Shown here in pieces: positions 40,085-46,790 of a DNA stretch of 50,060 nucleotides. The notes beneath the pieces were generated by a model that searched no databases, had not been told where the DNA came from, and saw only the letters and a program-made list of their open reading frames with translations. A program made the position numbers and the translations under genes. Where the stretch lies: positions 1-50,060 of the forward strand of contig NZ_APMP01000033.1 of the NCBI RefSeq assembly GCF_000372645.1, in the 5' to 3' direction. Each line of letters starts with the position of its first letter. Position 1 is the first letter of the stretch. The DNA is from Caulobacter vibrioides OR37 (GTDB lineage: Bacteria; Pseudomonadota; Alphaproteobacteria; Caulobacterales; Caulobacteraceae).

Positions 40085-41752
40085 ATGTCTTTCAAGACGG
40101 GCGAACGACGGATCTGGGACACGACGGCGACGCTGGAGGCGTTGAGCGGCGCCGACGTCGCCCTGTGGATCTGGGAGCCCGAGGCCGACCGCCTGCGCCT
40201 CAACGGCGCCGCCCGCGCCCTGGGCCTGGGCCCGCTGGCCCCCGAATGCTCCTCCGCCGCCTTCCGCGCCCTGGCCCTGCCGCAGGACCGGGCCCAGGCC
40301 GAGGAGGTCCTCAGGCCGCGTGAGCCCGGTTGCGAGGTCGTCGCCCGGTTCCGCGTGCGCGGCGGCGAGACCTGCCTGTGGCGCGGCGTCTGGCTGGAAG
40401 AAGGCGTCCGCGCCGCCGGCGTCGTCGCCCCCGAAACCAAGTTCTCGGCCTCCGAACGCTGCGGCCTGACCGGCCTTCTGGATCGTCGCAGTTTCATCGC
40501 CCGGGCTCGCGAGCGGTTGTCGCGCGACGGCGTGCATGAGCTGGTCGTCGCCGATCTCGACCGGCTGCGCCGCCTTAACGAGGCCCTGGGCCACGAGCGC
40601 GCGGACCTGGTGCTGGCGGCGCTTGGGTCGCGCCTGGCCGCCGCCTTCCCCTCGGACGCCATCCTGGGCCGCATCGGCGAGGACGAGTTCGCCGTGCTTT
40701 GCGAGCCGAGGGGCTACGAGCCCGCCTCGGTGTTGCGCGACTCGCTGGAGCAGCCGCTGCGCATCGCGGGCTTCGACATTCATCCGACCCTGTCGGTTGG
40801 CGCCGTTTCGGTCGAGGGCGGCCAGGACGCCCCCGAGGCGGCTGAGCTCCTGCGCCGCGCCGAACTGGCCGTCGAGGCCGCCGCCGCCGCGGGCCGTGGG
40901 GGCGCCGCCGCCTATGGCCGCTCGATGGAGACCGACGGCCTCTCGCGCCTGGCGCTGGAAGCCGACCTGCGCGGCGCCATCGGGCGCGGCGAGATCATGC
41001 CCTACTTCCAGCCCGTCGTGCGCCTGTCGACCGGCGCGCTGTCGGGCTTTGAGGCCCTGGCCCGCTGGATCCACCCGCGCCGGGGGATGCTGCCGCCGGA
41101 CGAGTTCCTGCCGCTGATCGAGGAAATGGGCCTCATGAGCGAGCTGGGCGCGCACATGATGCACGCCGCCGCCAAGCAGTTGGCGACCTGGCGCGATAGC
41201 CATCCGGCCATGGGCGCCTTGACGGTCAGCGTCAATCTTTCGACCGGCGAGATCGACCGCCCTGGCCTGGTGGCCGACGTCGCCGAGACCCTGCGCGTCA
41301 ACGGCCTGCCGCGCGGCGCCCTGAAGTTGGAAGTCACCGAAAGCGACATCATGCGCGACCCCGAGCGGGCCGCCGTGATCCTGAAGACCTTGCGCGAGGC
41401 CGGCGCGGGTCTGGCGCTGGACGACTTCGGCACCGGCTTCTCGTCGCTGTCGTATCTGACCCGCCTGCCGTTCGACACGCTGAAGATCGACCGCTATTTC
41501 GTCCGCACCATGGGCACGAACGCCGGGTCGGCCAAGATCGTCCGCTCGGTCGTCAAGCTGGGCCAGGACCTGGATCTGGAAGTGGTGGCCGAGGGCGTCG
41601 AGAACGCCGAGATGGCCCACGCCCTGCAGTCTCTGGGCTGCGACTACGGCCAGGGCTTCGGCTACGCGCCGGCCCTGTCGCCGCGGGAGGCCGAGGTCTA
41701 TCTGAACGAGGCCTATGTCGACGGCGCCGCGCCAGTGAAGGCGCGGGGGTAG
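40085..41752 (+). CDS. pdeA: Cyclic-di-GMP phosphodiesterase PdeA (PAS-GEDEF-EAL)
   Basis: 555 residues. A PAS domain spans about 15-115, a degenerate GGDEF domain about 120-285 with GEDEF at 198-202 in place of GGDEF, and an EAL domain from about 295 with the catalytic motif EAL at 323-325 (GFEALARW) and LDDFGTGFSS. In Caulobacter PdeA the GEDEF domain binds GTP and activates the phosphodiesterase instead of making c-di-GMP. The protein ends in Arg-Gly, matching the C-terminus required for CpdR-dependent ClpXP degradation at the swarmer-to-stalked transition. I identify the gene from domain order, motif, length and C-terminus together. Confidence 0.88.
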   Translation: MSFKTGERRIWDTTATLEALSGADVALWIWEPEADRLRLNGAARALGLGPLAPECSSAAFRALALPQDRAQAEEVLRPREPGCEVVARFRVRGGETCLWRGVWLEEGVRAAGVVAPETKFSASERCGLTGLLDRRSFIARARERLSRDGVHELVVADLDRLRRLNEALGHERADLVLAALGSRLAAAFPSDAILGRIGEDEFAVLCEPRGYEPASVLRDSLEQPLRIAGFDIHPTLSVGAVSVEGGQDAPEAAELLRRAELAVEAAAAAGRGGAAAYGRSMETDGLSRLALEADLRGAIGRGEIMPYFQPVVRLSTGALSGFEALARWIHPRRGMLPPDEFLPLIEEMGLMSELGAHMMHAAAKQLATWRDSHPAMGALTVSVNLSTGEIDRPGLVADVAETLRVNGLPRGALKLEVTESDIMRDPERAAVILKTLREAGAGLALDDFGTGFSSLSYLTRLPFDTLKIDRYFVRTMGTNAGSAKIVRSVVKLGQDLDLEVVAEGVENAEMAHALQSLGCDYGQGFGYAPALSPREAEVYLNEAYVDGAAPVKARG

Positions 41753-41766
41753 TCGGATTTAGGTCC

Positions 41767-42354
41767 TCACGCCCGACCGGCGCTGGCGGACAAATGATCC
41801 GCCGTGATCCCCAGCTTGGCCAGCGCCCGGGTCCACTTGTGCGCGTGGTCCTCGTCGAACAGCAGGCCTTCGTCGGCGTCGCAGATCAGCCAGACATTGT
41901 CGCGCAGTTCCTGCTCCAGCTGGCCGGGACCCCAGCCGGCGTAGCCCAGGGCCAGGATCGATCGGCGCGGGCGGCGGGTCTGGCTGGCCATGGCGTCCAG
42001 CACGTCGCGGGTGGCGGTCAGGCCCAAGCCCTCGGCGACGGGCAAGGTCGAGTCCGGCGAGTTGAAGTCGTCGGTGTGCAGGACGAAGCCCCGCTCGCGC
42101 TCGAGCGGTCCGCCCAGCAGGACGAGGTCGCGCGGCGCCTCGATCTCGGACTTCACGCCCAGGCGTTCTAGAAGTTCGAACACCGTCAGGCCCTCGACGG
42201 GACGGTTCACCGCCAGGCCCACGGCCTGTTCCTCGTCGTGGGCGCAGAGATAGAGCACCGTGCGCTCGAAGCGCTCGTCCTCGATGCCGGGCATCGCCAC
42301 CAGGAGCCGCCCGGTCAGGAATTCATGCTCGGAGTCTTCGATCATGCTGGCCAT
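41767..42354 (-). CDS. YqgE/AlgH family protein (DUF179)
   Basis: 195 residues. The YqgE pattern is clear: FLTGRLLVAMPGIEDERFERTVLYLCAHDEEQAVGLAVNRP near the start, LLGGPLERERGFVLHTDD, ALGYAGWGPGQLEQELRDNVWL, and a DEDHAHKW-ALAKLGI end. The function is unresolved; AlgH was linked to alginate regulation in Pseudomonas. ATG 42345 is an alternative start three codons in. It converges on pdeA. Confidence 0.92.
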   Translation of the reverse strand: MASMIEDSEHEFLTGRLLVAMPGIEDERFERTVLYLCAHDEEQAVGLAVNRPVEGLTVFELLERLGVKSEIEAPRDLVLLGGPLERERGFVLHTDDFNSPDSTLPVAEGLGLTATRDVLDAMASQTRRPRRSILALGYAGWGPGQLEQELRDNVWLICDADEGLLFDEDHAHKWTRALAKLGITADHLSASAGRA

Positions 42355-42481
42355 GAGCGGAGCATTGGCTCGGAAGGAGACGGTTTCAAGTCGTAGGCTT
42401 CGTGAAAGCGCGCTTGGCGACCGCTTCGGCGAGGGATATCGAAGGCGCGGTACTCACCCCCGAGACGAGGAATACGGCCCC

Positions 42482-42964
42482 ATGGCGATCCAGGTTGGCG
42501 ACACGCTGCCCGCGGCGACTTTCATGACCAGCACGGCCGAGGGGCCGGCGCCGCTCACCACCGACGACATCTTCAAGGGCAAGACCGTCGCCCTGTTCGC
42601 CGTTCCCGGCGCCTTCACCCCGACCTGCTCGGCCAAGCACCTGCCGGGCTTCAAGGACCACGCGGCCGACCTGAAGGCCAAGGGCGTGGACACGATCGCC
42701 TGCGTCTCGGTCAACGACGTCTTCGTGATGAAGGCCTGGGGCAAGGACCAAGGCATCGACGGCGAGGTCCTGCTGCTGGCCGACGGCAATGGCGACTTCA
42801 CCCGCGCCATCGGCCTCGACTTCGACGGCAGCAAGTTCGGCATGGGTCCGCGTTCGCAGCGCTATTCGCTGATCGCCAAGGACGGCGTCGTGACCCAGCT
42901 GCACGTCGAGGAAGCGGGCCAGTTCAAGGTCTCGTCCGCTGAGTACCTGCTGGAGCAGCTGTAG
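42482..42964 (+). CDS. Peroxiredoxin (Prx5/AhpE-like, thioredoxin fold)
   Basis: 160 residues, a thiol peroxidase reducing hydrogen peroxide and organic hydroperoxides. The peroxidatic Cys49 lies in VPGAFTPTCSAKHLPGF, the Prx5 hallmark; no resolving Cys is evident, so reduction by glutaredoxin or another thiol donor is likely. GMGPRSQRYSLIAKDGVV is the matching C-terminal half, and the last residues are SAEYLLEQL. ATG 42482 has GAGGAA upstream. A fragment encoding the same C-terminus with changed codons survives at 44716-44757. Confidence 0.94.
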   Translation: MAIQVGDTLPAATFMTSTAEGPAPLTTDDIFKGKTVALFAVPGAFTPTCSAKHLPGFKDHAADLKAKGVDTIACVSVNDVFVMKAWGKDQGIDGEVLLLADGNGDFTRAIGLDFDGSKFGMGPRSQRYSLIAKDGVVTQLHVEEAGQFKVSSAEYLLEQL

Positions 42965-43017
42965 GCTCCAGGCCTGGCGTCCGTTCCTCGCCGCGCGCGG
43001 CAGAGCGGACGCCGCTC

Positions 43018-43440
43018 CTATTTCCCGGCCACCGCTTCGCGCAGGGCCTGGATCCGGCCGTTCAATGCTTCCAGCGCCGCGCCGTCCATGCCCGAGCGCT
43101 CCAATAGCAGGTCGCCTAGACAGCCCGACCGCTCGAGCAGCGCGCGACCCGCCGGGGTCATCCACACCTCAACCCGACGCTCGTCCTCCGAGCTTCGCCG
43201 CCGCTCGACCAGACCGGCGGCTTCCAGGCGTTTGACCAGGGGCGTGACGGTGCTGGATTCCAGGTCCAGCCGCGCGGCGACGCCGCCGATGGTCGCGCCA
43301 TCGGTCTCGCCCAGCGCGCTCAGCACCAGATATTGCGGATAGGTCAGGCCAAGCTCGTCGAGCAGCGGCTTGTAGGCCCGGGTGATCGCCATGCTCGTGG
43401 CGTAGAGGGTGAAGCAGATCTGCTGATCCAGCGGGCGCAT
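43018..43440 (-). CDS. MarR family regulator, OhrR-like
   Basis: 140 residues. The N-terminus LDQQICFTLYATSMAITRAYKPLLDELGLTYPQYLVLSAL is nearly the OhrR signature, including the reactive cysteine (Cys9) that senses organic hydroperoxides; the winged helix follows with the recognition region LESSTVTPLVKRLEAAGLV and the wing RRSSEDERRVEV. A second Cys lies in RSGCLGDLL. OhrR normally represses ohr/osmC, but no such gene is here. It is divergent to a haloperoxidase-type hydrolase with two copies of a palindrome between them. Confidence 0.9.
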   Translation of the reverse strand: MRPLDQQICFTLYATSMAITRAYKPLLDELGLTYPQYLVLSALGETDGATIGGVAARLDLESSTVTPLVKRLEAAGLVERRRSSEDERRVEVWMTPAGRALLERSGCLGDLLLERSGMDGAALEALNGRIQALREAVAGK

Positions 43441-43489
43441 CGGCGGCGTCTCCGTTCGCGTACTGATCCGCCCTTACCACGAAAAATGA

Positions 43490-43499
43490 TATCGCGATA
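43490..43499. promoter_or_regulatory. Candidate operator 1 for the OhrR-like regulator
   Basis: The perfect 10-bp palindrome TATCGCGATA lies 49 bases before the OhrR-like start and repeats 54 bases away (about five helix turns) at 43544-43553. Confidence 0.65.
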
Positions 43500-43543
43500 A
43501 GAATCTTCTGGACTCTGGCTTAGGTTGGGCTTAGCCATATCAT

Positions 43544-43553
43544 TATCGCGATA
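43544..43553. promoter_or_regulatory. Candidate operator 2 for the OhrR-like regulator
   Basis: The second TATCGCGATA, extended here to TTATCGCGATAA (43543-43554), lies 33 bases before the hydrolase start. A half site TATCGCG follows at 43559-43565. Repeated identical palindromes between divergent regulator and target genes are typical of MarR control of both. Confidence 0.7.
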
Positions 43554-43586
43554 ACGAATATCGCGGAAACGAAAAGAGGGATCACC

Positions 43587-44564
43587 ATGAGCCAGTCGAA
43601 CCAAGCTTCCCGCCGCGGGCTGATGACCGCTGGTCTCGGCCTCGCCGCCGCGGCCGCCGCCGCGCCCCTGGCCGCCCAGGCGGCGACCCCCAAGGCCGCC
43701 GCAGCCAAGCCGCACGCCGCCCACCGCGCCCAGAGCGGTTTCGTCACCACGAAGGACGGCGTCCAGATCTTTTACAAGGACTGGGGCCCCAAGGACGCCC
43801 AGCCGATCGTGTTCCACCACGGCTGGCCGCTCAGCGCCGACGACTGGGACGCCCAGATGATGTTCTTCCTGCTGAAGGGCTACCGCGTCATCGCCCATGA
43901 TCGTCGCGGCCATGGCCGCTCGACCCAGACCGACACCGGCAACGAGATGGACACCTACGCCGCCGACGTCATCGCCCTGACCGATCACCTGGACCTGAAG
44001 AACGCCTTCCACGTCGGCCACTCGACCGGCGGCGGCGAGGCGATCCACTACGCCGCGCGCGCCAAGCCCGGCCGCGTCGGCAAGGTCGTGCTGATCGGCG
44101 CGGTGCCGCCGATCATGCTGAAGACTCCGGCCAATCCGGGCGGCCTGCCGATCGAAGTGTTTGACGGCTTCCGCGCCGCCCTCCTCGCCAACCGCGCCCA
44201 GTTTTTCCGCGACGTTCCGGCCGGTCCGTTCTACGGCTTCAACCGTTCCGGCGCGAAGGTCAGCCAGGGCCTTGTCGACAACTGGTGGCGCCAAGGCATG
44301 ATGGGCGGGGCCAAGGCCCATTACGACTGCATCAAGGCCTTCTCGGAAACCGACTTCACCGCCGACCTCAAGAAGGTCGACCTGCCGGTCCTCATCATGC
44401 ACGGCGAGGACGACCAGATCGTCCCGATCGCCGACAGCGCTCACCTGGCCATCAAGCTGGTCAAACACGGCACGCTGAAGACCTATCCGGGTCTGCCCCA
44501 CGGCATGGCCTCGACCCATCCCGAGGTGATCAACGTCGACTTGCTGGCGTTCTTCAAGTCGTAG
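43587..44564 (+). CDS. Tat-exported alpha/beta hydrolase, haloperoxidase type (copy 1)
   Basis: 325 residues. The N-terminus has a Tat signal ([26 protein letters not shown]), so the folded enzyme is exported to the periplasm. The catalytic domain is that of cofactor-free (non-heme) haloperoxidases and aryl esterases: [16 protein letters not shown] (oxyanion region), Ser in GHSTGGG, Asp in GEDDQIVP, His in [11 protein letters not shown]. Ribosome site GAGGGA is strong. Flanking palindromes and the divergent OhrR-like gene suggest peroxide-induced expression. A near-copy without the signal follows at 44942. Confidence 0.92.
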   Translation: MSQSNQASRRGLMTAGLGLAAAAAAAPLAAQAATPKAAAAKPHAAHRAQSGFVTTKDGVQIFYKDWGPKDAQPIVFHHGWPLSADDWDAQMMFFLLKGYRVIAHDRRGHGRSTQTDTGNEMDTYAADVIALTDHLDLKNAFHVGHSTGGGEAIHYAARAKPGRVGKVVLIGAVPPIMLKTPANPGGLPIEVFDGFRAALLANRAQFFRDVPAGPFYGFNRSGAKVSQGLVDNWWRQGMMGGAKAHYDCIKAFSETDFTADLKKVDLPVLIMHGEDDQIVPIADSAHLAIKLVKHGTLKTYPGLPHGMASTHPEVINVDLLAFFKS

Positions 44565-44731
44565 GTCTCGCCAACCCGCTCGCCATCCCGCGCCTTGTTG
44601 TCCAGGGCGGGGGATGGCGGCTCAGCGGCTTTGTCCAGCTTCAGCAGCTTGACCACGTTGTCATGCAGCACCGAGCTTCTCCTCGGCGGCTGTCAGGCCA
44701 AGGGCGCGGACCGCCTTCAAGGCTTCGGCGG
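44562..44731 (+). repeat. Direct repeat, copy 1 (170 bases)
   Basis: Starts at the stop codon of hydrolase copy 1 and repeats, 1217 bases away, at 45779-45948. By eye the copies differ only by a missing T near 44627 and an extra G near 44672. It includes an imperfect hairpin (44581-44619) that serves as a terminator in copy 2. Confidence 0.93.
44622..44731 (-). pseudogene. Amidohydrolase 3'-end fragment
   Basis: Matches the last ~36 codons of the amidohydrolase at 45839-46723 on the same strand, including its stop (44622-44624), but with two single-base indels that break the frame. All upstream parts of the gene are missing; the fragment is joined at 44731 to a peroxiredoxin remnant. It cannot encode an enzyme. 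Confidence 0.88.
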
Positions 44732-44757
44732 CCGAGTACCTGCTGGAACAGCTGTAA
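44716..44757 (+). pseudogene. Peroxiredoxin 3'-end remnant
   Basis: Read on the plus strand, 44716-44757 gives FKASAAEYLLEQL and a stop, against FKVSSAEYLLEQL ending the peroxiredoxin at 42482-42964, with synonymous and non-synonymous differences. The first 16 bases are shared with the amidohydrolase fragment, so the two remnants overlap at the join. A terminator follows at 44783, in a place suited to a former gene end. Confidence 0.75.
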
Positions 44758-44782
44758 GCGGCGTTTGGTCGCACGCGGAAAG

Positions 44783-44815
44783 GGCGGCCCGGCGAATGCC
44801 GGGGCCGCCTTTTTT
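44783..44815 (+). terminator. Intrinsic terminator after the peroxiredoxin remnant
   Basis: Arms GGCGGCCCGGC (44783-44793) and GCCGGGGCCGCC (44798-44809), with one bulged base, around a four-base loop, then six T residues. No intact gene now ends here; it probably belonged to the lost peroxiredoxin copy and now insulates hydrolase copy 2. Confidence 0.8.
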
Positions 44816-44829
44816 GTGGCGCGATATCA

Positions 44830-44844
44830 GAAACGATGAGTTTC
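44830..44844. promoter_or_regulatory. Candidate operator for hydrolase copy 2
   Basis: GAAAC-N5-GTTTC dyad, followed by a third GTTTC at 44855-44859. A CGCGATA half site (44820-44826) just upstream resembles half of the palindrome before copy 1. The gap 44845-44941 shows no gene. Confidence 0.3.
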
Positions 44845-44941
44845 GATCATTTCCGTTTCGTATCCTCGGAGATGGGCGCATCTTTCTCTTGTCAGCGGCG
44901 AGAACGGTCTCGCGGCCAGCCAGACAAGGGACTCGAGGGAC

Positions 44942-45781
44942 ATGAGCAGCGGTTTCATCACCACCACCGACGGCGCCGAAATCTTCTACAAGGACTGGGG
45001 CTCCAAGGACGCCCAGCCGGTCGTCTTCCATCACGGCTGGCCGCTGTCGGCCGACGACTGGGACGCCCAGATGATGTTCTTCCTGGGCCAGGGCTATCGC
45101 GTCATCGCCTTCGACCGTCGCGGCCATGGCCGCTCCACCCAGACCGACACCGGCAACGAGATGGACACCTACGCCGCCGACACCGCGGCCCTGGTCGAGG
45201 CTCTGGACCTGAAGAACGCCATCCATGTCGGCCACTCCACCGGCGGCGGCGTGGTCGCCCGCTACGTGGCCCGCTTCGGCGGTAATGGCCGCGTCGCCAA
45301 GGCCGTGCTGATCGGGGCCGTGCCGCCGATCATGGTCAAGACCGAAAGCAACCCCGGCGGTCTGCCGATCGAGGTGTTCGACGGCTTCCGCGCCGCCCTG
45401 CTGGCCAATCGCGCTCAGTTCTTCCGCGACGTCCCCGAAGGTCCGTTCTTCGGCTTCAACCGTCCGGGCGCCAAGGTCAGCCAGGGCATGATCGACAACT
45501 GGTGGCGTCAGGGCATGATGGGCGGCGCCAAGGCCCACTATGACAGCATCAAGGCCTTCTCGGAGACCGACTTCACCGAAGACCTGAAGGCGATCGACGC
45601 GCCGGTGCTCATCCTGCACGGCGAGGACGACCAGATCGTCCCGATCGCCGATAGCGCCCATCTGGCCATCAAGCTGGTCAAGAACGGCACGCTGAAGACC
45701 TATCCGGGCCTGCCGCACGGCATGGCGACGACCCATCCCGAGGTGATCAACGCCGACTTGCTGGCGTTCTTCAAGTCGTAG
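44942..45781 (+). CDS. Cytoplasmic alpha/beta hydrolase, haloperoxidase type (copy 2)
   Basis: 279 residues, starting at [19 protein letters not shown] with no signal peptide. From there it aligns end to end with copy 1, one residue longer (in [10 protein letters not shown]), and keeps all catalytic landmarks: [15 protein letters not shown] and [11 protein letters not shown]. By eye more than four residues in five are identical. The ribosome site GAGGGA is the same as in copy 1. A cytoplasmic and an exported version of one enzyme in tandem suggest a division of labour. It converges on the intact amidohydrolase. Confidence 0.93.
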   Translation: MSSGFITTTDGAEIFYKDWGSKDAQPVVFHHGWPLSADDWDAQMMFFLGQGYRVIAFDRRGHGRSTQTDTGNEMDTYAADTAALVEALDLKNAIHVGHSTGGGVVARYVARFGGNGRVAKAVLIGAVPPIMVKTESNPGGLPIEVFDGFRAALLANRAQFFRDVPEGPFFGFNRPGAKVSQGMIDNWWRQGMMGGAKAHYDSIKAFSETDFTEDLKAIDAPVLILHGEDDQIVPIADSAHLAIKLVKNGTLKTYPGLPHGMATTHPEVINADLLAFFKS

Positions 45782-45948
45782 GTCTCGCCAACCCGCTCGC
45801 CATCCCGCGCCTTGTTGTCCAGGGCGGGGGATGGCGGCTCAGCGGTCTTTGTCCAGCTTCAGCAGCTTGACCACGTTGTCATGCAGCACCAGCTTCTCCT
45901 CGGCGGCTGTCAGGCCAAGGGCGCGGACCGCCTTCAAGGCTTCGGCGG
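45779..45948 (+). repeat. Direct repeat, copy 2 (170 bases)
   Basis: The partner of 44562-44731. Here it covers the stop of hydrolase copy 2, the intergenic hairpin and the intact 3' end of the amidohydrolase gene. After 45948 the amidohydrolase continues; after 44731 copy 1 switches to peroxiredoxin sequence. Confidence 0.93.
45798..45836. terminator. Bidirectional hairpin between hydrolase copy 2 and the amidohydrolase
   Basis: 14-base arms (45798-45811 and 45823-45836) with one mismatch around an 11-base loop, between converging stop codons. No strong T-run follows on either strand, so efficiency is uncertain. An equal hairpin lies at 44581-44619 in copy 1. Confidence 0.55.
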
Positions 45949-46723
45949 GGCTGTCCACGGGCCAGTCCGAACCGAACAGCACGTGGTCGATGCCGTGTCG
46001 GCGCAGGGTCCAGACCAGTTCCGGCGCCACCGGCGATCCCGCATAGGCCGAGGCGATGGCCGAGACGTCCAGCCAGACGTTGCCGCCGCGGCCCAGCTTG
46101 CGCAGCGTCGCCAGGCTCTGGAACTCGCGGAATTCCGTGAAGCCCATGTGGGCGAAGATGAAGTTCGTGCCCGGCTGCTGGAACGACAGCATCATCAGCT
46201 TGCCGGGCTGGTTGGTGTCCAGCGGGTTGTAGCTGTCGAACAGCACGGCCATGCCCAGCTGGCCGGCCTTCTCGGTCACGCGGGCCACGGCCGGGTCGGC
46301 GACATCCAGCTGCTGGCTGTTGGGATGCAGCTTGATCTCCCGGACGCCCAGCCGCGCGAGGCGCTCCAGCTCCGCCAGCGCCGCGTCGCCGTCCGCCGGA
46401 TGGACCGAGGCGATGGGATAGAAATGGTCAGGATCGGCCGCCACCGCCGCCAGGAGGGCGTCGTTGAGAGCGCGTGTGGCGGGCATGTCGCCCTTGTCGG
46501 CCATGACGATCAAGGCGCTGCGCTGGACGCCGGCGGCCGCGTCCAAGGCCCGCAGAGCCGCCGTGCCCATCGGATGGGCGTCGGTCAGGCCGTTGGTCTG
46601 GCTCGTCCGCAGGTGGGCGTGGGTATCGATCACCGGCCCCGCGTAGCGGTCCGCCGCCAGGGAGGTCCCGCCTGAAAGGACCGTCGCTATGGCCACGGCG
46701 GCCAGGCCAAGAGCTTTGCGCAT
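45839..46723 (-). CDS. Secreted amidohydrolase family protein (TIM barrel)
   Basis: 294 residues with a signal peptide (MRKALGLAAVAIATVLSGGTSLAA). The amidohydrolase-2 layout is present: metal-binding start VIDTHAHL (HxH), IKLHPNSQQLD, FIFAHMGF with a His ligand, and the final Asp in VLFGSDWPVDSP. Such enzymes hydrolyse or decarboxylate small rings and lactones; the substrate is unknown. It converges on hydrolase copy 2, and a fragment of a second copy remains at 44622-44731. Confidence 0.9.
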   Translation of the reverse strand: MRKALGLAAVAIATVLSGGTSLAADRYAGPVIDTHAHLRTSQTNGLTDAHPMGTAALRALDAAAGVQRSALIVMADKGDMPATRALNDALLAAVAADPDHFYPIASVHPADGDAALAELERLARLGVREIKLHPNSQQLDVADPAVARVTEKAGQLGMAVLFDSYNPLDTNQPGKLMMLSFQQPGTNFIFAHMGFTEFREFQSLATLRKLGRGGNVWLDVSAIASAYAGSPVAPELVWTLRRHGIDHVLFGSDWPVDSPAEALKAVRALGLTAAEEKLVLHDNVVKLLKLDKDR

Positions 46724-46790
46724 GTTTCCTCCCCAGGATGACGGGGAAGCTAGATCAAGCCGAACGCGACCGCCCGTTACCTTTGAGTCA

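Noticed and set aside
44836..45285. Plus-strand frame overlapping the start of hydrolase copy 2
   Set aside because: It is out of frame with the clearly conserved hydrolase and is a GC-rich shadow.
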